Positions 1 through 11,827 of a stretch of DNA of 64,000 bases are shown piece after piece. The notes beneath the pieces were generated by a model. The model was not told where the DNA came from. It saw only the letters and a program-made list of their open reading frames with translations, and did not search any database. This DNA is from Ischnura elegans (lineage: Eukaryota; Arthropoda; Insecta; Odonata; Coenagrionidae): NCBI RefSeq assembly GCF_921293095.1, contig NC_060258.1, forward strand, positions 9,934,607-9,998,606, given 5' to 3'. Made by a program: the position numbers and the translations under genes. The stretch's first letter is position 1. Every line of letters begins with the position of its first letter.

Positions 1-238
1 AAGATTGTATTAAATAACAGGTAAAATCGTGCTTGTAGAGCAACGAAAAATGCATTTGGACTGCTAAGTCAAGTGTTTCTTGTGTTTTATCCACCAATAT
101 TGATTACCCCTTAAATATGCGAAACACGGATAATAACAGCATGCTTCCTTCATAATTTATTGAGGGATGGTTGTTAGAGAAGCAACAGCGGCCACAATAT
201 GAGTTCGCTGCTAATGTAGACCCAACAACAAATATCAC

Positions 239-2298
239 CCCAGGAAAGAAAAACTGATTTCCATCAGATTTGACAGTGATTTCCAACAGGTTTGACGCAC
301 TGATTTCCTTCTCCTTTGAATCTGTTTTGAAAATTGAAACAGCTGGAAATCAGTAGGAAGACAGTGGGAAATCAGTTGTGAAGGTCCAACATGGCGGCTG
401 TTTTCCTACTCATTTCCATGAATGTGGTTTGACTCTGGTTTCCACCGTTCAACAGGTTTCCCCGTTTTAGCTATTTCGAATCTGTTTTCCACCGTCATAC
501 CGATCTGAATCTTGTTTGAAACTCGATTCTCACCTCCTATGACCTGCTGATGCATGACTTATTTCCGCCAATTCCAAGTTTCGCAGATCTGCACTCAACC
601 AACGTTTCTAACTTCACATACTACATCTTTGTCATCAATCTGGATGTAGACTCGGCAGCAAAAAAGTTTACAAAATACAACCTAACAAAATGAACTTCAT
701 GTAAGTCTCCCACCACAATGAAATAACACAGGCTCTATTAACGTATTTATTAAGTATGCACAAACCCTATTGGGAGTACATATTCAATTGAAAATACATT
801 GTCATCTAATTTGATAAATTTCTATGGCTGAATACACTTAAAATCTTAATGTCATGCATTAGAAATAATTTAGTGAAACACAGAATTTACAGATGAAATC
901 TCATTTGAAGGAGAGTTTGACAAATTAGTAGTGCTTTTCCACACTGTTTATCAGTTCTAACAATCATGAACACTCATCGAAAGGCACAAGGTTTGCCAGG
1001 AGTAAAAGAACAATCATTGCACCAGAACAACAGCTTACATCAGAGTTCACAATCTTGAATTATCGAAGAACACAAATTTTTCCGTGATTAACAGAAAAAC
1101 CACAACACTAGAAAATATTTCAGATGCCTTCATGAAAGAAAGACTTCTTTACATGCCTTATGAAAATAACTCTGATTCAGCATTAAGCCAACCATATCTG
1201 TAAGTTTCACTACAGAAACTTGCCATACTGTTTATACATGAACACAAGTTCGTTTCACTTAGCACAAACAAACCTGCAAGATACACAATACTCTGAAAAT
1301 CCTGGTAGGTTCTCGTCGGCGACGTAACGCGCGTACATATTATACATATTGCAAACAAAAATATTAGCAATCGCTCAAAAACTGTAGACAAAAGATAAAT
1401 TATTCAATGAAAACACAGAAATCCAAATCACATCAAGAATTTCACTGTCGCTTAAAACCTGAAGAGATGCACGAATGGCTTAATTCAACGCTGCGGGAAT
1501 TTAGCACTGGTTAAATAATACTGATATGATTATTTTTTTTTTCCACACCCTATAACTTTAGCACAAAACAGACAACCACAAGCACGTAAACATTCAAAAC
1601 GAAATCGGGTATCGGCGTTGCTACTTTTGTTTTGCTATCTTTCGTAGTTAGGTGGCAGCACTATACCGGCTATATTTTTTTAAATGCGAAGTGAGGTTTT
1701 TACGTGATTTCATTCCAAAGTTATGTACAGTTTGGTATATTGGTGGTAGTGAGTTCCAACAGGTGAAATGATATGCAATGCAAAGTGCGGATGATGTACA
1801 TTAAATTTTTTCATCACCCGTGCATTTTTGCAATACGGCAAAGTACATGTTTCCTCCTTTATGTCATTATTTTATTTCTGACCATGATTTTGAATTAAAT
1901 ATACTCATTGACACCTCAGAAAAATCCAAAAATTTTCCAATCAACGCAGTAGTAAAGCCTGTGTGAGATGGGTTTCTACAAGACACTCATATCAGGAGAA
2001 TTTCAAATTCATTCTACGATTCAACTCAGTTGGAAAGCACTTGTGGAAAACACTTTCAAGCCAATAAATAAGGAAAAGAGTTTCAAATGACATTCAATTC
2101 AGTGTCAATACAGTCCATGTGGAGGACAGCTGGAAACCAGTTACAATGAAAATGAGATTCAAATCACTTCCTTCCATTTCCTGTCCGCTGGAAACCAGTG
2201 GAAATCAGTGTCAAGACAGAGTCAAATCAGATTTTAACGATTCAGATCAGATTCAAATGAGGTTCAAAACGGTTGGAAATCAGTTTTTCTTTCCTGGG
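239..2298. mobile_element. TIR DNA transposon, non-autonomous or decayed
   Basis: The ends are inverted copies: the left end begins CCCAGGAAAGAAAAACTGAT and the right end is its reverse complement, matching for about 25 bp. Inside both ends the motif CTGATTTCCA / TGGAAATCAG recurs many times in degenerate form (about 260-430 and 2100-2290), giving subterminal repeats of the kind that bind transposase. No target-site duplication is convincing, so the superfamily is not assigned. The interior (about 700-1800) is AT-rich and I recognise no transposase in it; open frames there are short. The element therefore looks non-autonomous. Confidence 0.55.
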
Positions 2299-2735
2299 AC
2301 CCCAGATGGCACAGGAAGTTTTCGTACCTGAATACGAGGGTGGACCATCAAGATACAAAAATCGCACTTAGGAAGTTACTAAAAAGGTTTTATTTCTTTA
2401 TTTCCTTTAATGACGAAAAAAGATGCAAGAGGACTGGCAAACTCATATGCATCGATAAAATTGTATCTCATCGATAAAACTGTATTCGGTCTGGGACTAT
2501 TTTCTTTCGCGGGTGGTGCTATCGTGCCATATCCTCCTAGAAAGATCACATGCCTTCACAAGCTGGCACAAGCCGTTGGAGATCGCATCGTTTATGTCAC
2601 GTCTCACCACATTTCAGGGATTTTTGTGGTTAAGTTTGTGAAAAATAGAGTGTCTGGTAATGGTGAAGTTTCCCTTATTCTTTTATTTCATTCACTGGGC
2701 TTCAGAAACATGTTTGTGAGATATTTTTGTTAAAA

Positions 2736-3578
2736 ATGCCTTTCGTGTGTGTATTGTCGGGATGTAATGGAAACTCCGGGACATGGTTCAAGTTTTTAGC
2801 TTTCCAAAAGATTCCTTGTTCTTGAAGAAAAAGTTCCTGAGTTGAAGAAGAAGTGCATTTGGGCGATAAGAAGAAAACATTTCACCCCTACGAAAAACTG
2901 TGAGGTATGTACTCTTTCTCGCTGTAATTATTTGGATGTAATTTTAAATTAGAAGTGGCTTCGGGATGTTGATGCATCAACATCCCGAACTATTCAGTAC
3001 TGAAGTACTATAGTACTATTCAGTACCTACTAAAAATGGTGATTCAAAATATTGTAGCAGCAATTCTTTTGAAAATTCTTGCATTTTAGTTGCCTTTTTT
3101 GTATTAATTCATTTGGTAAACGTGTGTTTAAAGGATAAACTAGGAATAAGCTGCCAAGTTTATAGGATCGAATATTGCTTCTTAGCTTGCCCTATGGTGT
3201 ATTACACGTCGGCTTTCATCATTTCAAATTATCTTATGCTATAGTTTAAAACAATAAAAATATCAGGCATACAAATATTTACTATATTTACGAGCCTAGT
3301 AATTTGATTTTTCATGCAGAAATACCAAAAATTGGAAATGATTTGACCTAATAAGTTACATGGTATTTTATTATTTATTAATTTTAGGTGTGTGAGCTTC
3401 ACATCGCACCTTGTGATATTAGAAAATAATCTGTGGCCTTGGACGAGAAGACGAGGAGAAAATTCTTGCTGAATTGAAGGTGCCCAGATTGGAGGAAGGT
3501 ACCATTGCTTCACTGTTACCTGTCGCCAAGAAGACAGACATTGTGGCAGAAGTGACATATTTGTGGATGTGGATTTGA
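2736..3578 (+). pseudogene. THAP zinc-finger gene, two exons, frameshifted
   Basis: Exon 1 (2736-2904) begins MPFVCVLSGC and has the THAP signature: Cys-x4-Cys at the start, an FKF segment, then after a frameshift near 2815 a CIWAIRR...F-T-P-T-K stretch. It ends at a GAG|GTATGT donor. An acceptor (TTTTAG) at 3386-3387 opens exon 2, which reads VCELH and supplies the Cys-x2-His half of the THAP C2CH finger. After a second frameshift near 3437 the text runs through KVPRL and GTIASLLP, which resembles the AVPTIF box that closes THAP domains. THAP domains bind DNA and occur in host factors and P-element-like transposases. Two frameshifts within one domain make a pseudogene likely, although assembly errors could mimic this. 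Confidence 0.6.
2960..2989. repeat. 30-bp perfect palindrome
   Basis: The two 15-bp halves (left half TTCGGGATGTTGATG) are exact reverse complements with no spacer. It lies inside the intron of the THAP pseudogene. No function is evident. Confidence 0.85.
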
Positions 3579-4355
3579 TTTGTGCAAGTTGATGCTGTGA
3601 TAGTGGACGTTCATCGGAGAAAGTATTGAAGATAGTTTTTATGTATCGACCAGTCCTCTTTTAAATAATTTTCTATTCGAAAGAGAATAAGAGTAATTGT
3701 TTCGCTAAATTAGATGTGGGATAGAAGAGAAAATTGGAAATATTATTGTGGTTGACAATAGAAAATACATAATATATGTATTGTATTTCTGTGGGCTTTT
3801 TCTTTCCTGCCTCTTTAAAATTTCTTGCGGTGGTGACTTCATGCAAAGTAAGTATAAAATCGGAGGTGTGATCTAAGAGATACCATGTTTTATTTTACAA
3901 GTGTTTATGCTGGTGATTTGGCAGGACTTTAATATTTTTAATAGGTTGATACATTTACTGCAGTGACCTAGAGACTTTTACTCATCCCAAATAATTTTTC
4001 ATATACTTTAGCGCCTGATATGGGTAAGTTTTAGTAGCTGAGACTGAACTATACGTTAATTTTTGCTTGCATTTTCATGAATTCGATCACACTAATAGCA
4101 GATGTGTCGGCAATCCTGTTTCATCGGCAATTTTTATTTAAAAATTTTATTTCGTCAGGCTTTAGGGTAAGCTTTTTAATGCTCGTGGGCAATGTGATGT
4201 CTTATTTAGTGTCAAAATTAATAAGAATTTACTCTCATTAACATCTCAAGGTTTCCAAGTAAGTACGAGCCACTTAATAATGCTGGATGCTGGGGGTGCG
4301 TGAATCAGCCATGAGAATCTCATTTTTTGCCGTTATTTAAGTAGCTGAATAAGTT

Positions 4356-4441
4356 TTGTAAGTTCTCAATAGGTAAATAGTACTGTATCATGGTAATTAG
4401 AATTCATGATATAGTATTATTTACCCATTGAGAACTTACAA
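4356..4441. repeat. 86-nt foldback hairpin
   Basis: Two arms of about 37 nt (left arm starting TTGTAAGTTCTCAAT) pair with about three mismatches around a ~12-nt loop. The size and pairing would suit either a microRNA-type precursor or a very short MITE. No flanking duplication was found. Confidence 0.7.
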
Positions 4442-4930
4442 TTCATAATGATTCATAACATTCTCGCTACGGTTGGTAGCTATCGATTGTGTTGCGTTCG
4501 ACACATTTTTCGATCGTGCGAGTTACGATATATCTAATTTTCGACCCAATCGATTGAGATTAGCCTGAGTGCTGTGTTCCTGCGCGCTTCATATCCTATC
4601 GTACGTGCTTCATAGCGGACATTCACATGCTGCGTACGCGCTTCGTCGACAGGCCGCGAATGGAAATTATCCATTGACGAAAAGCGACGGAGCGGCATAG
4701 TATCCCCGTAGTCAATGGGTACTATGTACATACGAATTAGATACGGAGGGTTCTGTGCCGTCTGGGACCCTTTGCGAAGAACTGGGGGCTTCGCTGGATC
4801 AGAAGGTTTTGAACTGAGAGACATTTTAATGAAGGTTTCATTGAAGAAGGAGCTTCAATTTAGCTGCAGGAACGTGTTTTTCAACTTATGAGCATTGACC
4901 GACCCATTGTATATGAACGAAGGAAGTGAA

Positions 4931-6951
4931 TTATGTGTGTGCCAATGATATAAACTTACAAATAAACAACGTGTAGTACATACAACGAGTCAGTGACGGT
5001 GGGCCGTGGCAGTCGGACGCAGCCGTGGGACGCACCAGCGAAACCAGACCTTTAGCCAGTTCATCCGCCTTCTCGTATCCGGTAATACCTGAGTGTCCCG
5101 GTACCCAGAAAAGTTCTATTTTGCAACGGCTGCCCAAAATATTGAGTGCTTCGTAGCATTCAGCCAATAGCTTGGACCTGCACCGAGGTGAGTTCGGGGC
5201 TTTTAGAGCAGCCTGACTATCGGCGCATATATGGATCGGTTTCTTGTAGAGACCTGTCTCCTCAATAGCGTGAATACAGGTTGGGATAGCAAAAATTTCT
5301 GCCTGAAACACTGTGGCATATCTTCCCAGGAGAACATGTATGCTCCTAGGGGGGGCTGGCTGTAAACACCTGCCCCTGCTTTCCCTTCTTTCATGGAGCC
5401 ATCCGTGAACCACACTTGGGCTCCACTATGAAGGGTTTTCCCCTCTTCTTTTGCCCAGCATTCCCTGTTTTGAAAGTGGGTTTTAAAAAGAGGCGGTGAA
5501 GAATTGAACGTCGTCGTCATGGAATCCGACCCCATCTCAAAAATGGTGCCAGACTCCCTCAGTCCCGTCCACAGTTGTCCGTGTCCAGAGAAATTTCCTC
5601 TGTCATACCACATTACTAGATTTCTCAATCTGTATAACGTGGCTCTTGCATGAACCTCCACTTCCACATAGAGTGGGGCTAGGTTCAGCAGAGTTTCCAT
5701 CGCCAAGGTTGGAGTCGTCCTCATTGCTCCTGTGATGCCCATGCAGGCCATTCTATGTAAGTGGTTAACCTTGTTCCTAACAGTAATTTACTTGGTCTTC
5801 TTCCACCATAAAATTGAGCAGTGGATGAAACTGGGTTTCACCACTGCATTATATAACCAGCTAATGGCTCTGGGTTGAAGGCCCCATGATTTGCCAAGGG
5901 CTCTTCTACATGCCCATAGTGAGGCGCATGCTTTTTTGAGTTTGCTATCCATGTGCTCTCTCCAGTTGAGCTTGGAATCTAAAATGACTCCAAGATATTT
6001 GACCGATGAGGACGGCTTTAGTCTCTTTCCCAGGAAGTAAGGGGAAGTAAATCCCTCTCTTTTTCTCTTCTTAGTGAAGAAAACAAGATTGGTCTTATCT
6101 GGATTAACAGAGAGTCCTGTTTCGGAACACCACTGGGCTGTTCTATCCAGGGCTTTCTGCAAAAGCTCGCATACTGTGTCTAGGAATCTGCCTGAAACCA
6201 AGATCACAATATCATCAGCATATCCTTGTGTGAATACACCGGCGTTGTTGAGGTTTGACAGTAAACTGTCAACTACCATATTCCATAGTAATACCCCACT
6301 CTGTGGACACCCTCTTGTCACAGTCACCATCAGCGAGCTCCCTCCAAGGCTGGCGGTAACAGTTTTCTGCTCAAGCATGTATCCATTCCTGTCTATTTCA
6401 TGCCTGTCTGCTGCCAGGCAGATTTGTTCAAAGGATGTATTGTTGAAGGCTCCTTCTATATCTAGAAAGGCTCCAAACCCATACAAACCATGTTCCAGTA
6501 CATTCTTTAACCTGCAGACTAGGTTGTGGAGTGCAGTTTCCACAGACCTGCCCTTCTGGTAGGCGTGCTGATGTGGATGCAGAGGATGGTCCCTAAGGGG
6601 GCCATCTCTGATATATCTATCAACTATCTTCTCCAGCGTTTTCAGCAGGAAAGACATTAAGCTGATGCCCCTAAATGAGCTGGCCAAAGTGTAGTCTGTC
6701 TTCCCTGGTTTTGGGATAAAGACAACTTTGGTAGCTCTCCACTTCTTTGGGATATACCAATATGCAAGGCAGGAGCGGAATATCCTTACCATGGGGAGTA
6801 ATCCCAGCTCCTGTCCCTCTTGAAGAAGTGCCGGGAAAATTCCATCTTCACTGTCCGATATGTAAGGGCTAAAACTCATTATAGCCCATCTTGTTATATC
6901 ATATTTAACGATGCTGGAGGCCAATCTCCAGTCCGTCCAAGCATGAGTCAT
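4931..6951 (-). pseudogene. Non-LTR retrotransposon ORF2 fragment (RT + RNase H), 5'-truncated
   Basis: Read on the minus strand, the segment 6951-5788 is a non-LTR reverse transcriptase: a palm motif FLDIEGAF, a GCPQSGVLLW turn, the catalytic YADDIVIL box (about 6235-6212), and the thumb motif KYLGVILDSKLNW. The frame then breaks near 5785 and continues at 5751 (MACMGITGAMRTTPT). An RNase H domain follows: FTDGSM (first Asp), EIFAI (Glu), ADSQAA (Asp) and WVPGHSGI...ADELAK. A second frameshift near 5320 splits this domain. No endonuclease or gag-like ORF precedes the RT, so the copy is 5'-truncated, as expected of incomplete target-primed reverse transcription. The RT/RNase H layout fits Jockey/R1/LOA/I-type elements; the clade is not resolved. 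Not functional. Confidence 0.88.
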
Positions 6952-6957
6952 TTTGAC

Positions 6958-8513
6958 TAATCATTACTTTTTTTCCTATCACCCTTTTGCAAGTTCTATT
7001 TGCTGCATTATGTATAATACATTAGATTTGGCCTTTAGGTATCTGGCTTTAGGTAATGGCTAAATTTTGGTACAGATGTGAATAAAATCAGCAATAAAAT
7101 TGAAATATTAATAAATGAAAATTAATTATATAATTCCTTCATGTATGAATACAGACCATTGCTACGGGTATATACTATTACTAATGTGTAAGTTTTGATC
7201 TCTAATTTTAGCCTTCAAAGTTTAGCAATTTGGATGAAATTTGACAGAAACATTTGAAAAGATTGAAAGTTTTGTTTGACACAAACTAAATCTTAAAATG
7301 CTCACCTTTTGACCTCATAGTATGGGTACAAAAAAACATTCCATTCCGCCTTGGGGGTAGGGTGGAAGATTTTCACGGTGTTGATCAGATGGTCCTTACA
7401 TTGTCTTCATTTTTTCACACCGCGTGCATTGGCTTTCGTTGACAAAGCGTCATTTCCTTGGTTTGTGGACATAGGGAAAACATTTAAACTATGTACTTAA
7501 ACTATCAAAACATCCACCGCAACTATTGCAATGTCCACAATGCCCACATCAATTAGGTCAAATGGGTAGGAAGGGGACTTATGTGGATGTAATATGGAAC
7601 AGAAAAAGATCTATTGGAGAAAACATCTAGGTCCCTTACAGTGGCGCCAACTCCATGGGGCCTGAGGGGGCCCGAGGCCCCTCAAAAATTTGTTATGAGT
7701 GAGGAAAAACTGTGTCAGGCTTGTTGATTTTCCCCGGAGTGTCCAGGTATCGAGATTCGAGTTATCAGGGTTCTAATGTTGATCACAAGACTTCTAAAAT
7801 GCTTAAAAAAACTTACTACTTATCAAATTTTCTGGGGCCAGATCCCTGGTTTGGGTCCCCGCAATATTTTTTGTAAGTTGGCGTCCGTAGTCCCTTACAA
7901 CCAGCTGAACACAATTTAAGTACAATGTTAGCGGCAGTTTGCATTAGTTATTCATAAATGTCACAACTTGCCTCCAGAACGCGCAATTTTTTTTTAAACG
8001 CCCCGAAGCCTTTAAGTTTACTTTTCGTTAGCTATTTATTTTTATTTCGTTGAGATTAATTTCTGTAAGCGGGATAAAATGATGAAACTGAGCTATTTGA
8101 AGGCAGTACTATCTTTGGATACCATTTTTTCCACCGTTAATCTTGACTGCTCCGAAAAGCTGTACATTTACGTAATTGTAAAGAAAATTGTAATGAAATC
8201 GACGTTTACTGGAAGGATACCGTGGAGCAATATACAAATCGAGTGATAAACAGATATTAATTACAACAGATATATTATATTTCATTTAACAGCTAACAAC
8301 GGGTGCTTCGATTTTCATCATCTGGTAATATTTACATTTATAATTTACAATAGGTAAGTACATGTCATCACCATCATGACGTGACGTATTCATCACCTGA
8401 AGATGATTGTAAAGCAAATGGAACACGTGCTGTGAACAGTTGACTAACAGTTGACATTAGTGGTCAGTGCGATATCTTTGCTTGTCATTGTTGCGTGGCT
8501 GAGAGCGACTCAC
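6958..8513. other. Gene-free interval
   Basis: AT-rich DNA without a long open frame or recognisable domain. I see no RNA gene and no clear repeat boundary. It probably represents intergenic or intronic host sequence downstream of the LDLa exon. Confidence 0.5.
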
Positions 8514-8675
8514 CCGTCATCAGTGGCGAGGTTTTGATTGCATTCTCGCATCCCCCCTCGTCCCTGCAGTCTCCGAATGGACAGTTCACCACTCCGTCGT
8601 TGACATATATATTCAATATGCAGACGCCGTAACCACAGTTGAACATTGGCTGCGTTATGTTCGCGTCCTCGCAAT
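8514..8675 (-). CDS. Internal exon encoding an LDL-receptor class A domain (host gene, partial)
   Basis: On the minus strand an acceptor (polypyrimidine tract then AACAG) at 8676 and a donor (GG|GTGAGT) at 8513 enclose 162 nt. The exon reads CEDANITQ...FNCGYGVCI...NDGVVNCPFGDCRDEGGC: cysteines, a C-x-x-G-x-C-I turn, then Asp-Gly and the acidic DCRDEGGC end. This is the calcium-binding LDLa layout, with one spacing slightly unusual. Both borders are phase 1, the normal arrangement for LDLa exons. LDLa domains sit in extracellular receptors and secreted proteins. A phase-compatible upstream exon lies at 10921-11224, so the two may belong to one gene. The rest of the gene is not visible in this window. 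Confidence 0.65.
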
Positions 8676-8818
8676 CTGTTAAAAGAAAAAAAGTCCCGTA
8701 AATACAACTAAAAATCATGAAATGGCTTCAACATTTTGAATCAATTTGAAACAGCTAAGAGAAAACTTTCCGCGTCACTTGCTGGTTTTATCTCAGCTCT
8801 ATAAAATGGCAGAGGTAT

Positions 8819-9638
8819 CCCACACAGAAAATAAACATCTATTAGATATCTAATAGATATCTACAGATAGATAAATAGTTATCTAATAGACATCTATCAT
8901 AGATATCTATTAGATATATTATTGTCAAAATAGCAGCAGTTCTAATAGATATCTACGGTAGATGTCTATTAGACATCTACTGTAGATGTCTACTGTAGTT
9001 GTCTATTAGATATTTAATTATCTGTTTTATATTTATCTATATCTATAAAAAATTTTCTCATGCCTATGCTTGATGCAATTAACATTAATGAAAAAATTGT
9101 CGCCGTATGATCAAAATGAAAACTACAAAAAAAATACCTCGACATGGCATTGAACTTGTGTTCCCCACTCCGTAGCCAAACGCGCTCACTACTACACCAG
9201 CAGGTCTTGTTGAGGGTATAGTGCTTTTTTTGAAATATTATAACAATTGTTAAAATAACACTCGGAAATAAATTAATTACAGCCAAACTAAGGCCCATTC
9301 AATGGAATCATACATCTATTCATAGATGAAAATAGACAATATATAGGTAGATACAGTTGGCATAGTCGCCACGCATCGTTCTACGCGTCGCAAAATTTTT
9401 TTAAGTCCGCCATCACTCCAGTAAGGAACCAAAAAATTTGTCCCTAAATCAAATGTTATATCGCTTCCATAGCTCACGAATCGCGTTTTAAAACACACTT
9501 TCGGAGATGCATCCAAAATCGCCCCTTGTCACCTGCACATCTAATAGATGTCTAATAGACATCCATTAGATATACATCTATTCATAGATGAAAATAGACA
9601 ATATATAGATATCTATAGATATCTATTTTCCGTGTGGG
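8819..9638. mobile_element. MITE with TIRs and ATCTATTAG-type palindromic arrays
   Basis: The ends are inverted copies: left CCCACACAGAAAATA, right TATTTTCCGTGTGGG. Next to each end lie arrays of short palindromic units built on ATCTATTAGAT/ATCTAATAGAT (8836-9030 and 9537-9630), so most of the two arms can fold back on each other. No transposase is encoded. The interior contains a tRNA-like repeat (see 9063-9307). The target duplication is unclear (possibly the dinucleotide AT). Confidence 0.65.
9063..9307 (-). repeat. tRNA-like SINE family B, copy 1
   Basis: Read on the minus strand it contains a TGGTGTAGTAGTGAGCG segment resembling a pol III A box, and a degenerate B box (AAGTTCAATGCC). 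A diverged second copy lies at 57187-57405; they share the stretch around TTAGTTTGGCTGTAA on the minus strand and a tail near TTTTTCATTAAT. Recurrence at two unlinked sites plus tRNA-type boxes indicates a SINE, here sitting inside the MITE. Confidence 0.5.
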
Positions 9639-9684
9639 ATTGTAACCTCGGCACACCAATGATAATAAAATATAATTATTTCTG

Positions 9685-9957
9685 TGGGACCGGGTTGGTG
9701 TGGAGGCTAAAGTGACATTTGAGGGTTTGTGATTAAATCCAGTAGGAGAATTTTCAGAGACTCTCCTATCCCTGCTTGAGTGATTTGTGAAAGACAATAC
9801 AATTCAAGCACCCCATCCGTCAAATGGTACGTTAAGCGATGCCTGTTTTAAAGAAAAGTCTTACTCCGACGCCGGGTTTCTCTCCACCCTTCCTTCCAGA
9901 CCTGTACCCTCACGGGGCAAGTGACCTTGCCTGTTGATGGCCATACATCCCATACTG
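9685..9957 (+). repeat. tRNA-derived SINE family A, diverged plus-strand copy
   Basis: It begins GGGACCGGGTTGGTGTGGAGG, the A-box end of the same SINE that occurs twice at 40182-40840. It continues through a decayed B-box region and the shared body (TTTTCAGAGACTC, CCGGGTTTCTCTCCACCC). It is more diverged than the 40-kb copies and has no visible TSD, so it is older. Confidence 0.65.
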
Positions 9958-10104
9958 GGTGACATATATTTCCGTGGCTTTCGGTAACACAATTGCTATC
10001 ATGAAAAAATATATGTATATACAAATAAATTAGGAGGTAAGGAAAGAGAGGGATAGGAACATACAATGGAAAAAGGACGAGGACAACGGTGCTGTGGTAG
10101 AAAT

Positions 10105-10200
10105 CAGAGGGTAAAAATGTGGCCTGACTGGGACTCGAACTCAGAACTTCCTGAATGCCGGCCAGGTGCTCTACCAGTTGCGCTACCTGGACGCTTAGAT
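10105..10200 (-). repeat. tRNA-Ala(GGC)-like SINE head or tRNA pseudogene
   Basis: On the minus strand a D-arm-like GCGC...GAGC, a five-pair anticodon stem around a 7-nt loop holding GGC, and a T-loop TTCGAGT can be drawn. The acceptor stem pairs in only about 4 of 7 positions and the T stem has a mismatch, so this is not a working tRNA. It fits a tRNA-derived SINE head or a tRNA pseudogene. Confidence 0.5.
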
Positions 10201-10920
10201 CCAGGATTTCAGCGGGGTATTATGCACAGGAAACTCTCCTTGCTTTGGCCCACAAGAGTAACCAATTGATGGTAATGGGGCAGCTCACTACTCACCAACA
10301 GAAGAAATGGACGAGGACACAAGGATGAAAGGAAAGATACACACTCACACGATAGCAGGAAAGAGACAGGAATGCACAGGAATAGGAGTGCAAGAAAACA
10401 TTGTACATAAGGAATATAACTTGAAATAAAGCTCTCTCTCAAGTCTATGTAGCAATTAAAAATGTATGCACTCTCCTTGCGGCTCATTGTCCCACTGCGC
10501 TCATTTTTGAACACCGATTGTAACTGGGAGCTCGACGTAAGTCAAGACGAGACAGAATAGAACCGCCCCTACATGTGGGCCACCTTCTAAGGAAAAGGCG
10601 GCACCAAAGTAACACAACAAGGAAAGAATGAGAACACACCAATTCGACCAACACCTGCACCATTCTTTACCTCATTAATTCTTTACCCGGACCCCTTAAA
10701 ATCACCAAAAACCGACATTCATTTGAGAGAGGCCCCATTTTTTCCAGACCCTCAAGTAAAACATGGGAGGTAAGGCAATCTTTTAAAATCAATGGCTTGT
10801 TTCAAATGATTTCTCATCACCTCTCACTTTTGGCATAATTTTTGACCATTTTGTATTGCACCTCTCTAGTGGCACTCCTTGTAGCACAGTGCTTGCACGA
10901 CCAGTGGGACATAATCTTAC

Positions 10921-11224
10921 TTTGGAATCCTGTGTATGCAATGGCGAACTGCAATTCCTGCTCATATTCCAGGGAAGGCTGACTGTGTATGTGGATATCA
11001 GTCGTGAGCACGTAATCAGGCGAAACCCAGGACCCAAAGGACAGGAATCTTTTCCTGGAGTCAGTGCTGGTTGAACCGTCATAATCTCTGTAGATATCAG
11101 AGATTCTTGTGAAAAGTCCGGAGAAGGCGGATATGAACTCGGATGGCGGTGGTAGCCTTCCGCTCTTGGACCGCTTCAAGCCAAAAGACATGTCCCCACA
11201 CCTGTTCCTCTCATCCTCGCTGAA
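10921..11224 (-). CDS. Candidate host exon, CUB-like C-terminal half (partial)
   Basis: On the minus strand an acceptor (pyrimidine-rich stretch then GACAG) ends at 11225 and a donor (CCAAA|GTAAGA) begins at 10920, giving a 304-nt open exon that starts in phase 0 and ends in phase 1. It encodes FSEDERNRCGDMSFGL, a middle segment, VSPDYVLTTDIHIHS and finally ELQFAIAYTGFQ. The last segment resembles the closing strands of a CUB domain. Its phase 1 end fits the phase 1 start of the LDLa exon 2.2 kb downstream, and CUB-LDLa order is common in extracellular arthropod proteins. The family assignment is tentative; the exon itself is better supported than its name. Confidence 0.4.
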
Positions 11225-11827
11225 CTGTCTCGCGGCAGGCACATGAAAGGAAATGAGATCAAGGCTAAAAGTCAATCATTCACTCACTTCGTGATTCAAC
11301 CCGAAGGCCCATTTTGCATAGGTGAGGATAGAGCTCACCCCTGAATAAGCTGCAGACGAATGTTTTTCACATTTTCAGGGTAGGGAGGCCATTGCCACGT
11401 CATTTTTTGAGGATTCTTTTGTTTGGTGGCATCCGAAACCCGGGACCCCTGGACCAACACCTGTGCACTCCAGCCACTAGGCTACCATGGTGCAAGGCTA
11501 AGGTTGCATTGGTTAACATAAAACGAAATTGGGCGGAGCTGCTAAGTGGCTGAAATCAAATTGGAAAGCGTGTATGTATATTTGATATTCAAATCTCCGA
11601 ACCCGGTTTTCCGGTTGTCTGGGCAACCATCATTGAGCATGAGAATGTGTCTTAACCTGTCCAAGGACGTGAAACATTTGAATATCCTCACTCTAACCAC
11701 GTCCTTGGACAAGTGAAGGCATCTTTCCCCATGATGGCTGCCTAGTCAATCGAAAACTATTTCGGAGATTCAAATAATAATTTCAATTGTCTTCCGAACA
11801 TGCTCCTCTTAATGGTTACCTTAGAAT

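Noticed and set aside
2410-2733. 107-codon plus-strand ORF
   Set aside because: No recognised domain, no splice context and no relative in the window; chance ORF cannot be excluded.
4534-4824. 96-codon minus-strand ORF downstream of the retrotransposon
   Set aside because: Contains a weak internal EAR repeat but no domain; possibly 3' sequence of the retroelement, not supported as a gene.
6074-6562. Plus-strand ORF of 162 codons
   Set aside because: It is antisense to the reverse transcriptase palm, which has clear motifs on the minus strand.
8836-9030. CRISPR-like array of short repeats
   Set aside because: Units are contiguous AT-rich palindromes without unique spacers, in a eukaryotic MITE.
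10105-10200. Functional tRNA-Ala gene
   Set aside because: Acceptor and T stems pair poorly; more likely a SINE head or pseudogene.
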